The translations under genes were made by a program, and so were the position numbers. 64,000 nucleotides of DNA. Source: Piper betle (lineage: Eukaryota > Streptophyta > Magnoliopsida > Piperales > Piperaceae). Where the stretch lies: contig JAURVB010000653.1 in NCBI GenBank assembly GCA_033002965.1, forward strand, positions 24,759 through 88,758, written 5' to 3'. The notes under the pieces were generated by a model. That model was not told the origin of the DNA, did no database searches, and worked only from the letters and a program-made list of their open reading frames with translations. Below, one piece after another: positions 33,781-45,148 of the stretch. Position 1 is the first letter of the stretch, and each line of letters starts with the position of its first letter.

Positions 33781-34593
33781 AATACAAAGTTCCAAGTGCT
33801 AATGTGATGACAGTGAGTCCCTCATCTATGTCGATGAAGTCTCATAAAGGAAAAGAAAAGCAAGGAATGCAAATCGATGTTCCAATGGTTAATGTTGAAG
33901 ACATGGAGGTGTCACCTACTTCCACTGATGAAGTGAAGAAGGATACTCTACGTCTCCCTCGTTGCACAAGTTTGACGTTCAAGCTGATCAAGGCGCGAGA
34001 CTTTGTGAAGGAAAGTAACTTGATAAAGAAAAGATGGAAGACCAATTTGTTGCCCAAACAACTTCAACTCAAGAGGAAGTTAAGTCAAAGGATTCAATGC
34101 AATATGGAAAAACAAAACTTCGCCTAATGTGCAGCTATGGCAGAAACGACATTACATTGGAGGAAACATAAGACTTGTTGCATTGGATTGTGATTGTTCT
34201 TATTCAAGTCTTGTTGCCCAAATCTCAAGTACATTTTATACCAGCAGCCCTTTCATGATCAAATGTCAGCTACCAAGTGAATGTTTGAAGCACCTTATTA
34301 CAATTGCCAACAATGAAGACTTGGCAAATATAATCGAAGGGCAAGAAGATTTCAACACAAGTCATGGAGTAGCTGCTTGCCTTCTTCACCTGTTTGCGCT
34401 ACCGAAAACATCAAGATCGCCATCCAACTCGACATTAGACAAGATGTTGGGGGCTTTAATCAAATTCACTACTACTAAAAGTGCTGAAAGAGAAGTAGCA
34501 AATAATAGGAGGCATCACAAAAGAACAAAGTCACCTCCATACCATGGAAGGAAAAGAAGACATCATGTGATCTTGATCGCCAAAGAAGCTTGA
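33781..34593 (+). pseudogene. PB1-domain segment downstream of Tat-like gag
   Basis: After a low-complexity linker (SANVMTVSPSSMSMK...) the sequence encodes the PB1 start TKLRLMCSYGRND (about 34085-34125). After a one-step frame change it continues YIGGNIRLVALDCDCSYSSL, then MIKCQLPSECLKHLI and NNEDLANIIE (34144-34340). This is the order of a plant type-I PB1 domain: basic Lys strand, CSYGG, YVGG-TR, YQLP-EDLD and the acidic SDEDL (OPCA) turn. The segment between CSYG and YIGG is about ten residues shorter than usual. A basic tail (NNRRHHKRTK) follows to 34593. PB1 domains mediate protein-protein pairing and are also known in MUSTANG-B transposase-derived proteins. Here it sits between a gag and a PPT. 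Confidence 0.72.
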
Positions 34594-34896
34594 TGCCTTG
34601 AAGAAGAAGCCACAAATGAGAGTAAAGATAAATCTTTCATTCTCTCATTGCCACCCAAATCTACAAAGTAGAAGGAAAGAAGTTTGGATTTTGAGACCAT
34701 GGTTGTTCAATGAAGAAGTCACTCCTGAAGATCAAAATGATGGTCAGTTACCACACAATGATCTAAGAAAGGTCTCCCTGTACTAGTTTGCACAAAAAAG
34801 AAAAAAATGAAAAAAAGAAAAAAGAAAGAAAGAAAGAAAAAAAAAGTACTTCGCCTATTCTTCTTTCGAACTTGCAAAAAATCGACGAGGGGGCTA
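34594..34896 (+). promoter_or_regulatory. 3' leader with A-rich tract and polypurine tract
   Basis: A run of A/G (34793-34848) is followed by CGACGAGGGGGCTAA directly before TGTTCG at 34898. A G-rich purine run immediately before a TG-start is the expected minus-to-plus-strand primer tract of Tat-type elements. Confidence 0.6.
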
Positions 34897-34897
34897 A

Positions 34898-36130
34898 TGT
34901 TCGTCTGAATAAGGTAATCAAACGCAAGTGATCGAATCCTCTGGTCGAGCCCATACCTTCATAGCTAATAATCAAAAACAGTCCATGATGGTTCCAAAAT
35001 CTAACAAAGAAAACAAGAAGAAGAATAGCATAAGAAGGGCAGGTGAGGATTTTGGGGCTTGAAATGAAGAGCCAAAAATGGTAGAAAGTTCTGTAAATGA
35101 CAGAGAAAACGAGAAGCAAAAGTGGGGACTCGTGCGTTGAAAGAAAAAAGAGAAGAAGAAGAAGAAGAAAGATGGGGAAGAGCCCCTCGCCGAAGATCCA
35201 TCTCCGGCAACCCCCAAGCCCCTCAAATCAGAGTTTGGAGTGCCCTCGACACAACTCTATCAGAGAATCCCACCAGAAAAGCCTGGTGTCAACGAAAAAG
35301 CTTGGAGAAGGTGCTGGCCAGAGCTGTGAAGTGCCATCAAACAGCCCTCTTTCTAGCCTCCGTTCGGTCGATCCAAGCCATCCCGGCCACACCACAACCC
35401 TTACTAGATCCTCATCATAGCCAGGAACAAAACCCATCCGAGAGCCATTGTCTAAGAAGACCTCCATCATCTGAAAAGCGTCGAGAAGCTGCTCGCCGAA
35501 GTAGCGTAGCCGCAGAAAATAGCCACATTGTTGTCATGCATACAACCAGCCCAGGTGACCTATGGCCAGACCGACACTGTCATCGGACTCTACTCAACAC
35601 CGTCAACACCCGAGTTGATATCTGCCACTCGGAAGAGCCACCAATCACCGAAATACTGCCCAAAAGAGGCCTGCTGGAGCACTGCAACAGCAGCATTCCG
35701 CTATCTTTCCAGCCTTTGACAGATCTACCGGAACCACCACAAGACAAACTGCTGCTTCCAATCGATTGCCCTTGTCTCTTTGTACAAACCGAAATCGAGT
35801 AGTGCCCTCGCCAGAAAATGGCGATAAGTGGTCGAGCAACGCACAGTGCCACCGGAACTATCCACCGCCACTGTCGACAACAAGAACCATCACCGATTTC
35901 GGTTCACCTAGAAGCAGGATAGAAATGTCATGATCGAGTCGAGTCATATCTAACGCAGCTAGTCTAGAAGACTCGATCAATAATATAGGTAACCTGCTTT
36001 GCGTCAAGAGAATGGAAGACATCGCTAAATACACAAAAAATACGTCAAATATAAATAAAAGTGTAAAAGAAAACAACTGCATTGATCTCAAGTGTGTGTA
36101 GAGTTTATCTATTCTCCCACCAAAGCAAAC
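34898..36130 (+). repeat. Probable 3' LTR of the Tat-like element
   Basis: Begins TGTTCGTCTGAATAAGG after the polypurine tract. The body is GC-richer than its surroundings and open for 226 codons (35122-35802, plus) without any recognisable domain. A polyadenylation-like AATAAAAG occurs near 36054-36061. The end is set only by the start of LTR-A similarity near 36131; no 5' LTR partner is in the window. Confidence 0.45.
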
Positions 36131-37892
36131 TCAGAATCATGAAACCTACATATATAATAGGAAAAATGTCAATAACAAGTGTTACTGGTCTATAAATAAC
36201 TAATAGTCAAACTGGCAGAGGAGGACTGACCCTCTTGTTAAATGAAAACATTTATATACTCCTTCACTAAATGTCTCATAAGGGCATTAATTAGGAGTCA
36301 TCAACCTAGCATGACAACGTCCCCTTTCTATCTCATCTCACGCCTCGTCAAGTTTAAAAAATATCCACTGCGCTGAAAAATCACTTTCTTTTCTTTCAAC
36401 CCTCTACATCTTCTATATTACTCATGACCCTGGGTATAGAGGTCGAGTGCTCTCAGGCATGATCCTTTAGTACCCTTTAAAACTACAAGTCTAGACATGT
36501 GTTGCATTGTAATACCTGTAAACCTCCACATTTCTCCGGGTTTGAGGAGCTCAAAGGTTGAGTTGTCAGGATCCCTCGGGAATGGAACGAAGGCTCACCA
36601 AATCCAAAGCCTACTTTGACAAACATGTGCCCTATCTCAAGACGAGGTTGTCAGTTTTCCCCTATCTCACATCCCACTAGAAAATTCGAGAAAATCATAT
36701 ATAGTTATGGGAAGGGATTTATATAATAGGCCTGAATGTAACTTGTGGTGGATCTTGTTTTCGAAATCAGACTTGAAGGGTCTCATCTTCGAGGATTATT
36801 AATCACAGAAGTAAAATACATCTAAATGACCCATGTTAAAAGGGGTCCGATAAAATAACCACTTAACACGTCCTGCAATCTGAAAATCAAATCAACAATA
36901 GAGTATAGTAATAAAGAGTGAGAAGAGTCCTAACGGACCTATGGTCGAAGCGTTACGTCTCATCTATGGCAAGTTCGGACTTCAAAACCTACATTGAAGC
37001 CCACTACTATATAAAATACTGACATCTCTATATAATGCATATTTGTGGTGTGGCTCACATCATTAGTACATCCTAATAAAGAACACCGCTAAATAAACCT
37101 ACAACTAAACATACAGACATAAATCGAGTCATAATAAAGAAAATAACTAATAACAAATAATAAATAAATACTACTAGACTGATGAATAAATAGATGAATA
37201 ATAAATACATGAAAATTATCAATACTCTAATCATAAAATAATAATAACATATATTATATAAATACATGGCTAAACACGAGTAAATATCACATATACTCGT
37301 ATTAGTAAATGTATAAATAATTAAATAAATACATACATAATCATGAAATAAATAAATAAATAATTGTTAATTTTAATTAATGATGAATAATAATATTATC
37401 ATAGTCATCAAAAGTTATCCAATTCATAATACACAATTAAATACAAAAAATAATAACATACATGCAAACGAACAAATAGATAGAGAAAATAAATAAATAT
37501 ATACAATTTAATAACACATGAATAATATTAATATTAGTAAATACATCAATAATAATAATCAATCATCACATAAACACTTATCATGTACGACGAACATCTA
37601 AATAAAAAGAATAAACCAATAATGAATAAATAAATAAATAAACAAAATAATAAAATCAAAATATATTAAATAATGTAAATATGCATCTAAACTAATGTAT
37701 AGGTTCTCGAATTACCAGAAACGATGAGAAAACAATCGAAAATAAGCTCAAACCGGTTTAACTCATTGAACCAAACCATGTCAGCCTCAGTTAACTCAGT
37801 CCTGGGTCAGATCAACTGGAGGGCTAGGTCAGCTGAGCTGATCTGGACTACTGGGCATTGACACGGACACGGGCAAGCAGGTGGACACGAAC
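36131..37892 (-). repeat. LTR-A copy, partial, with AT-rich array
   Basis: Family landmarks run in order: GTGTTACTGGTC (36180), AACTACAAGTC..ACATG (36480), GGAAGGGATTTATATAATAGG (36711) and GTGGATCTTGTTTTCGAAATC (36748). From 37080 to 37690 it is expanded by AT-rich sequence. It lacks one terminus and is bounded at 37893 by the next element. Confidence 0.65.
37080..37690. repeat. Degenerate AAATAAATA-type low-complexity array
   Basis: About 600 bp almost devoid of G/C, dominated by TAAATAAA, AATAATAA and ATGAATAA units. No coding potential. Confidence 0.85.
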
Positions 37893-38400
37893 TGTCACAC
37901 ACTTCGGTTACTTTCCACTAGTGAGTTGGTAGAGACATTTTGGCTATCACTTCCAAGAGGTGTCATAAATTTCCTCTGCTATATAAGGAGGGACACCCAC
38001 TTGGACCCCTTGCTACCTTCAGCGTGTGCTAGTGATCACTATCAAGCGTGGAGCGTCGACTTCACTTGGCGGTGGTCACTGTTGGAGCTTTGCTTCGCCA
38101 CTTGCACGTGGTCTTTTCATTCCTGCCGCTTGCACATGGCCTTTTGCTTGCCGCCTGTGCGTGTCCCTTTGAGTCGACTGCATGTGTGCAATCTTTTGCT
38201 TGCCTTGCTGCCTGCGTGTGACTTTCCTTGTTTTCAATACAAAAATTGTAAAGCTTTCTTATAGTGAATTTTCAAAACCTTTCCCTTCTAGTGTCATCGG
38301 GGCTAACTCATACACCCCTTTCACGGGATCATTAGGCTGACTTGTGGGTTTAGGGCCACAAGTGCTGCACGCACCGGTTGAAGATGGTTGGTGCGTGACA
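37893..38400 (+). repeat. 5' LTR of chromovirus
   Basis: TGTCACACACTTCGG to GCGTGACA. A TATA-like CTATATAAGG lies at about 37979-37988 and matches CTATATAGGG in the 3' LTR at about 41804-41813. Confidence 0.88.
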
Positions 38401-38402
38401 AG

Positions 38403-38414
38403 TGGTATCAGAGC
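38403..38414 (+). promoter_or_regulatory. Primer-binding site (tRNA-iMet)
   Basis: TGGTATCAGAGC, two bases after the LTR end. Confidence 0.92.
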
Positions 38415-38426
38415 CCAATTGTTGAG

Positions 38427-38880
38427 ATGTCTTCAATTGACGGGGAAACTAGTGGGGTGCCATTAGTTCTGGCACCTCTCACCTCAAAGAAGGAGAGGAT
38501 CAGGAAATTGGAGTCAACTGTTCATAACCTCAAGGTGGCATGGACCGAGTTGAGCTTCCGCCACTACCTTGCTACAGAAACGGGTAAAAGAGAAATGAAG
38601 GCACAAGCTCTATCCTAAGCACGTTGAGCACAGCTCTAGGGCCTGCAAATTCTTGCAAGAGGCAAGTGTCGTGCTGATGCCTCATCTAAGGTCAGTTTGC
38701 CTGTTTGGGTAGAACCCATGCATGGTGCCGCCCTACTGGAAAGGCAAAGAATCGAGTAGGACTCTCTCGGCTCTACAAGTGAACAAGGGCATGAAAATGG
38801 CGAGGCCAGATTCTTCAGTCCCATGTATGGAGGATCACACAGTGCCTACTTCCCCATACCGCCAGTCATTGATTGTGTGC
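38427..38880 (+). pseudogene. Residual gag start and pol linker
   Basis: A 63-codon frame begins at 38427 (MSSIDGETSG), right after the primer site, with a charged stretch (SKKERIRKLESTVHNLK) typical of a gag N-terminal coiled region. It ends at 38618. The next 250 bp are out of frame and already lead towards RT ([18 protein letters not shown] near 38880), so capsid, zinc knuckle and protease have been deleted. Confidence 0.6.
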
Positions 38881-39640
38881 TAAAAGAGTATAAGGATGTC
38901 ATGCCATCTACGTTGTCTAAGGGAATCCCACCACAAGGAGAGTAGATCACAAGATCGAGTTGGTACTGGGTGCCACACCACCCACGAGTGCCATGTCAAA
39001 TGGCCCCTCCAGAGATGGTCTGAGCTACATAAACAATTGGATGAACTCTTGGATGCCGGGTTCATCCATCCATCTAGAGCCCCATTTGGTGCACCGGTGC
39101 TCTTTGAGAAGAAACACGCATGGGAGCCTACAGGTTATGTGTCGATTACTGAGCACTTAACAAGCTAACAGGGTGGTATACAAATACCAAATCCCACTAA
39201 TTGCCGACTTGTTCAATGGCTCTCTAGTGCTCGGGTACTTTTCAAAGTTGGACTTAAGGTCGGGTTACTACCAAGTTTGCATTACTCCGGGAGATGAAGT
39301 CAAGACAACTTGTGTAACCTGATACAGTGCCTTCGAATTTTGGTGATGCCATTCTGCTTGACTAATGCCTCAGCCACATTTTGCACTTACAACATTTTCC
39401 ACCATTACTTGGACAAGTTCGTGGTGGTATATCTCAATGATATTGTTGTCTACAATCAGACTTTGAGGAACATGTTGAGCATTTGAAAACTGTTTTCAAA
39501 CTGCTCCGCCAAAACCAGCTGTATGTCAAGTTAGAAAAATGTGCCTTTGTAAAAGACGAGATACTTTTCTTAGGGCATTGGGTTGGTGTTGAGCAGATTC
39601 ACATGGATCAAGAGAAAGTCCGGGCCATTTTGGAATGACC
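38881..39640 (+). pseudogene. Chromovirus reverse transcriptase, catalytic box mutated
   Basis: RT blocks in several frames: [60 protein letters not shown] and VVVYLNDIVVY (about 39423-39455). The family catalytic box YLDD reads YLND, replacing an essential aspartate. The thumb block LYVKLEKCAFVKDEILFLGH follows near 39520-39580. Frameshifts split the domain into at least four pieces. Confidence 0.85.
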
Positions 39641-39689
39641 AGCACCTAAGTGAGTCCAAGAACTGCGCTCCTTCCTTGGCCTGACCAAC

Positions 39690-40160
39690 TACTCATCGAA
39701 AGTTCATTTAGGGCTACTCACATAAGGCTGCACCCCTCACTAATCTAACCAAGAGTGGGCTCAAATGGTGTTGGTCCGAGAAGCCACAACTATCTTTTGA
39801 CGGGCTAAAGAGCGCAATGACAGAGGAGCCAGTGTTGCACCTCCCGAACCACACCGATGCATCAGATCTTGCTATTGGTGGGGTATTGATCCAAGAGGGA
39901 CACCCGGTAGCCTATGAGAGTCGGAAACTCAATGAGACCGAACAACACTATATTGTTCAAGAGAAAGTAATGACCGCTTTTATTCACTTCTTGAGGACAT
40001 GGAGACATTATGTTCTTTTTGTTCTTGATTCGTGGTCATGACGAACAACATTGCGAATAGTAACTTTCTATATCAAAAGGCGATATCAGCAAAGCAAGCG
40101 TGTTGGCAAGATTTCATGTTCGAATATGATTTTGAACTTGAGCATAAGCATGGGGCATGC
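39690..40160 (+). pseudogene. Chromovirus RNase H domain
   Basis: The frame 39817-40041 reads DASDLAIGGVLIQEGHPVAYESRKLNETEQHY, the standard Ty3 RNase H core with DAS and the acidic residue of E-QHY, followed by MTAFIHFLRTWRHYV. A frameshift and stop follow; remnants of the C-terminal part (WQDFMFEYDFELEHKHG) continue to about 40155. Confidence 0.85.
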
Positions 40161-40369
40161 TAATGTGTAGTGGATGCTTTGAGTTGGAGGGCCGAACTCG
40201 CTGCATTGAAGTCCAAGTGGTCGAGCATGTTAGCCACTACAAAGGTAACTTGCTGGACCACATTAGAGAAGCACGGAATGGGGACTTATTCCCACAAATG
40301 ATGCTTGCTCCAAGTGAGGGAAGGCAAAACTCAAAAGTTTTGGCAGCATGACAAACTCCTTTTTGTAAA

Positions 40370-41120
40370 AGGAAACCGAGTATATATGCCAAGAGCGAAT
40401 AATTTGAGAAAGACACTTCTCAAGGAGTGTCATGACGCACCCTAGGCAGGACATCTTGGTGCAGCACGTACACTTGATCTTCTGGAGAGGGCTTTTTATT
40501 GGCCATACATGGCTGATGAGGTACAAGAATATGTGAAAACTTGTCTCATTTGCCAGCAAAATAAAGCTGAGAGGGACCAGCCGTTGGGTCTACTCCAACC
40601 ATTGCCCATACCATCGAGACCATGGGAGAGTGTCTCCTTGGAATTCATCTCAGCATTGCCATCAATGGGGGAGTATAGGTCCATCTTGGTTATTGTGGAC
40701 AGATTTTCCAAGTATGGTACTTTCATTCCTGCACCAAAGCACTGTACTGCAGCAGACGCAGCTCATTTGTTCTTAAAGAATGTTATCAAGTTGGGGGCAT
40801 CCCCGGGAATATTTGAGCGATAGAGATGGTCGGTTTACCAGGCACTTTTGGACAGAACTCTTTAAGTTGTTGGAGACAAAGTTAAACTTTTCCACAAGCA
40901 TGCACCCACAAACAAATGGCTAGACTGAGCGTGTGAATACCCTTCCTGAAGAATACCTTCGGCACTTTGTAAGTGCCAACCAAAAGAATTGGGTCAATCT
41001 GATAGATGTTGCACAATTCTCGTACAACCTTCAAAGGAGCTCATCTACTTCAGAAGAGTGCTTTCTAGCTAGTCACCGGTCGACAACCCATGACACCTGA
41101 TACGCTTGTGGCATGTTATA
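40370..41120 (+). pseudogene. Chromovirus integrase
   Basis: The zinc-binding N-terminal region (LLKECHDAP, GHLGAARTLDLL, CLICQQNKAERD) is followed by the catalytic core (LPIPSRPWESVSLEFISALP, SILVIVDRFSKYGTFIPA), with most in the frame 40509-40823. The second Asp region is shifted out of frame after 40800, and the Glu-containing block (THPQTNGQTERVN-like) appears as a stop-broken remnant near 40900-40940. Confidence 0.85.
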
Positions 41121-41349
41121 GTGGAAATAGCACACCTACATATCACTTCGCCAAGATGTGGCAATTGAATCTTGATATTATAAAGGCCTACTTGGGGAAG
41201 GCAAGTCGGTGACACAAAAGTGGGCAGACCGGGGCAGGAGACTGAGCAGCTTTCAAGTCGAAGACTTAGTGTTGGTGAAACTGAATCCCCACCAAGTTAT
41301 GTTCTTTAGGAAATTACAAAGGCCTTGTCTGGAAGTATGAGGGCCCTGT

Positions 41350-41718
41350 TCCTATTATTAAGAAAGCTGGGTACGTGTCATACAAAGTTCAGTTACCGGG
41401 ATGGCTGAATGCACACCCAGTTTTTCATGCCAGCTGCTTAAAGCCTTTTCACGATGATTTGGCTGACGACTCTTGAAATGTTCCAACCCGTGGTGAACCA
41501 AAAGTTACCAAGAAAGAAAAAGTTATGGAGCATATACTCGCTGACCAAGTGGTGGGACAAGGGGAGAGAACAGGTCTGGGAGTTCTTAGTGATGTGGGCA
41601 GGAGAACCCCACTCGTGGGAACCAGAGGAACTATTGGAGCCTTATGCAGACAAAGTGAAGACATATCTGGAGGCCAAATGTCGCCGAGGATGTCGACTGA
41701 AGGTTGAGTGGTGGAAAA
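41350..41718 (+). pseudogene. Integrase C-terminus and chromodomain-like tail
   Basis: HPVFHASCLKPF (about 41413-41450) is the usual segment before the chromodomain. EHILADQVV (41528-41554) and, in another frame, EFLVMWAGEPHSWEPEELLEPYA (41580-41650) match the chromodomain pattern of plant chromoviruses, which targets integration to heterochromatin. Frameshifts separate the halves. Confidence 0.7.
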
Positions 41719-41815
41719 TGTCACACACACTGGTTACTTTCCACGGGCTACCAGTAGAGTTATTTTGGTTGCCACTTCTAAGAGGTATCATAAATTTCCT
41801 CCACTATATAGGGAG
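41719..41815 (+). repeat. 3' LTR of chromovirus, first 97 bp only
   Basis: TGTCACACAC to CTATATAGGGAG matches the first part of the 5' LTR, then stops where TGTAACAACC of the next element begins. Confidence 0.85.
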
Positions 41816-43872
41816 TGTAACAACCCGCCCATTCCGAGCCACAAGCCACGTGTTACTATATGAAACTAAGTGTCTCATAAATTAAATTTTCGATTAATTA
41901 TCAAGATTTTAAAAACCATGACATAAAATATAATATAATAAATGCTTAGAATAAACTAAGCCCCATGAACCGAACCAAAATCCTACTGTCATGCAAACAA
42001 TCTAGAGAAAAGAATAGTCCAATAACAGAGTCCACCAACTATCCCGACTCTACCCATCCTTACATGCTCATACCTGCGGAGGCAATTCCACGCTAGTGAT
42101 AAAAACACTAAGCAATATAATTAGAGGGAAAAATTAATATATTCCACAACATCAATAATTTGACTTTTTAGTGATTATGAGCCTATGCTGAGTTTTTAAT
42201 ATCCTAGGAAGGTGACCGCCCATCCAACTACAATCCCATATATGCGCACACATGCTAAGTGGCCCGGCCTATAGTTACTGATATTTGCCATTGACTCACC
42301 CTCTCGGTATCATAAGTGCATAATGAGCCGTCTTGCGCCACTGCACCCTGTCACCCCTTTCGGCATGGGGGCAGGTATTTAGTCTTTTAAGAATTATAAG
42401 GGTGCTGCCCTATGTCAGACTGAGTCAATTCTTCAACCCCGGTTGCACTTAGAACTTGGTAGTCGAATTTGGTCTCAGGCCGACCAAGACTCCCACATAG
42501 TAATTTTTTTAGGGTGGCACCCCGTGTCGGGATGAGCCAATTCTTTGACCCTGATTACGCTCGGCGCATGGTGGTTAAATGTGGGTGCAGGCGGACCAAG
42601 ACTTTTACATAGGAATCTATAACATTTCGAGCAATTATACGAACCTAAAATTATGATTAGGCATCCGCAACTACGACACGTGGTCCTAATATGAATGAAA
42701 CTTTTCTGAAAACGCTGATGGCGGCCAGAAAAAGCTGATGGCGGCATGACTAGGGTCGTTGCCAGTAGGAATTGATAGCCCTGCCGACGAAGAAATTGAT
42801 GGTGTTGGCAATTGGCAAAGTGTGGCTACTGGTTAGCTGGAAAAAGGAGAGAAAAGGGGCAGAATCGCCACCGGTGCGACGGCATCTTCGGTGGCAATCG
42901 TGGCCACAGTGGTGGTCATGGGTGATATCAAAATGAAGATCTCAATGAAGGCAGTCTATCTGGGTGGCTTGACCGGCCGGAGGTGGCTCATCAGCGCCAG
43001 AATGCCGGAAAACGGCCCGAAAGTGTGGCGGTAGCGGCGAAAACCGATTGCAAAAACTCCATCGCCGGCGGTGACGGCGCTAGTGGTCATAAGTGGAACA
43101 AATGGAAAGCCTATCGCAAGGTGGTCCTGAGGGTGCTAGTCTAGTGGCCGGGCATGAGCTGAAGACTCACTGGAAGCGAACCGAAGTGGCGGCGGTGCTA
43201 TGGTGGAAATCATCAAATCTAGGGAAATCTAAGAAAAATAACTGGGCAAAGCTATGGCTAATGTGAATGGCTCTGATCTTGCCACGTGGCACACTCTACA
43301 CGTCTGACAACTCGTGGCCTAGTGGGGTCCACCTATAGGTTTATCTAATATACATATGGACGAAAAGCTCGGATCTAGACTGTCCAAAGCCAAAACTAAC
43401 TCAAGTCGTAAAAATGACTCCATAAGCTAGAATCTAGGCAAGAAGACTAAATGAGCCTCGAACCTCATCTCAATCGGAGAAATCTACAACTCAATCAAGC
43501 TAGGCCCACAGGGGCACAATCCGGTGATCCAAAATCCCTAAGATGCATGCAAATGAGATATCCGAAAATCCTACATGGATACTTAACACCATAACGGCCT
43601 AAATCTAAGCCTACAACCCTGGCTAACCTATACTAATCATCTGTATACCTCATGTATACGATGATAACTCATGTTCTGTTGAAGCCTATCTCAAGCTATC
43701 ATCTCCATGTCAGGCAACTCAGCCACCATAATATGCTCATATGGCCATTTCGGCCTCATACTCATGATCTAAAAATTAGTCTAGCTTAAGCTCACTCGAA
43801 CCAATCCAAGACTAGTTTGAACCGGACAAAACTTCGAGTGGGTATAACCCTAACCCAAAGTTGGGTTTTACA
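41816..43872 (-). repeat. LTR-A copy (2057 bp), both termini recognisable
   Basis: The plus strand runs from TGTAACAACCCGCCC to GTTGGGTTTTACA. It is shorter than the 3085-bp reference, so it has internal deletions. Flanks GGGAG and CTGAT do not match, so no target duplication is preserved. It includes a GC-rich section (42700-43200) similar in position to that of the solo LTR at 10280-10960. Confidence 0.65.
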
Positions 43873-44480
43873 CTGATTGTCAGACCACCTCCAAGACACT
43901 CATCGGTCCAAGAACTATCGATCTAGGTGATTTATCCTCGCCGCCATCACCAAAAAGCTGTCGTCGAAGCCCTTGAAGTTGGTGTTGACCACCGCAACAT
44001 CCACGTCCATCAGACCCGCTTACAGTTGTTCGCTCCTACTTTCTGCTGCTCAGTCTGTGACCAGCTCCATTATGCGTGGATCGTGACCAGACACAGATCC
44101 GAGACCACATGCACGCCCTGTCTGTGACCAAATTTGGACTGGCGCACTGTGCACCACCTGCTGCCTGGAGCACCCATAAATCTCTAGCACCTGTGTACGC
44201 CACCCAGCCCATTCCGGCATTTTTCTAGTTTGAAAAAAACCTTCAGTTCACTAGCACTTGAGAAAGATTATTTGAAAGGCCTTTCTAGATCACCGATAGA
44301 GGCGAAACTTGCTGCCCCATCATTTTTGGACACTCCTGACATTGTGGTGGGATTATTTTGAATATATGAAGATTATAAAGGGAAGAACCACGGGGATGCA
44401 GTGCCATGCCCAAACACACATTTATCTAATTCCAGGAGCAACTCCTGCATATGGAGTAAACCATCGTGGCATCAGACAAA
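43873..44480. other. Spacer between LTR-A copy and ankyrin locus
   Basis: A 66-codon plus frame (43927-44127) has no recognisable domain. No RNA gene seen. Confidence 0.4.
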
Positions 44481-44499
44481 GAAGTAAAAAGAACCCATC

Positions 44500-45148
44500 T
44501 GATCCGTGGTATCAAGTCTCTTCCCAAAAAAACAGCTGTCGAACAGCATTCAATGTTATTATACGATTGACTTGTCGTCAATCGACGTCCGAGAAGAATT
44601 CTCGTCAATGGTTTGAAACTTTGAAGCAAAGACTTAAATATGTTTTCCAGAATTTTGATCAGATGGTCAGTTTTCTTATCCTTTTTAATTTTGAGGACGA
44701 AAATTGCAGGTAGGCAAGAGTATATCCAATCCTTTCTTAAGCGTTCATCTGTATGTATATAATAGACACAGGACTAGGAAGAGCAACTCTCAACGCAAAT
44801 AACATTTTGCAAAACTTTTTTGAGGACCAAGATTGCAAGTAGGCAAGAATATCCAATGCTTGTCTTTTTTAAGCTCTCTTTTTTAACTTCTCGAGTTTTC
44901 TTCATTTTTATATGCTTGTTAACGAATATATATATGCTTTGTGTACACATTGTAATGGTAGCTTTGGTTAACATTAGCATCTAATTCACCTCCATTCCAC
45001 CGAATGGATGAATTATAAGAGCCTATTGAAAATTTTTAGGTTGATTAACTTATATAACATTCGGGCTGATGAAAGTTTTCAACATATTATCAGGAAACAC
45101 CTTCCATGATATATTTCACTAATTTGCCCATACGTTGTGAGGCAAAGG
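44500..45148 (+). repeat. Upstream part of the duplicated ankyrin locus (copy A)
   Basis: Blocks GTTATTATACGATTGACT, TTCATCTGTATGTATATAATAGACACAGGA and TCCACCGAATGGATG match 57790-58330 in order. It contains two copies of a short module with TTTTGAGGAC, TTGCAGGTAGGCAAGA or TTGCAAGTAGGCAAGA (about 44690 and 44818). The shared non-coding flank shows the two ankyrin genes arose by segmental duplication. Confidence 0.85.

Larger units (their letters stand above)
37893..41815 (+). mobile_element. Chromovirus (Ty3) with 5' LTR, PBS, pol and truncated 3' LTR
   Basis: The 5' LTR (37893-38400, 508 bp) has perfect inverted ends TGTCAC/GTGACA. The primer site TGGTATCAGAGC starts at 38403. Pol domains follow in the Ty3 order RT, RNase H, integrase, with a chromodomain-like C-terminus. 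The 3' LTR starts at 41719 (TGTCACACAC) and matches the 5' LTR for about 97 bp before an LTR-A copy begins at 41816; the rest of the LTR is not found on the far side. Gag is largely deleted. Many frame changes and stops make it defective. Confidence 0.88.

Noticed and set aside
35122..35802. 226-codon plus-strand frame
   Set aside because: Lies within the presumed LTR after the polypurine tract; Arg/Ser/Pro-rich with no recognisable domain.
41816..43872. Clean solo LTR insertion in the chromovirus 3' LTR
   Set aside because: Flanking pentamers GGGAG and CTGAT do not match and the rest of the 3' LTR does not resume, so it is recorded as an LTR copy without a confirmed duplication.
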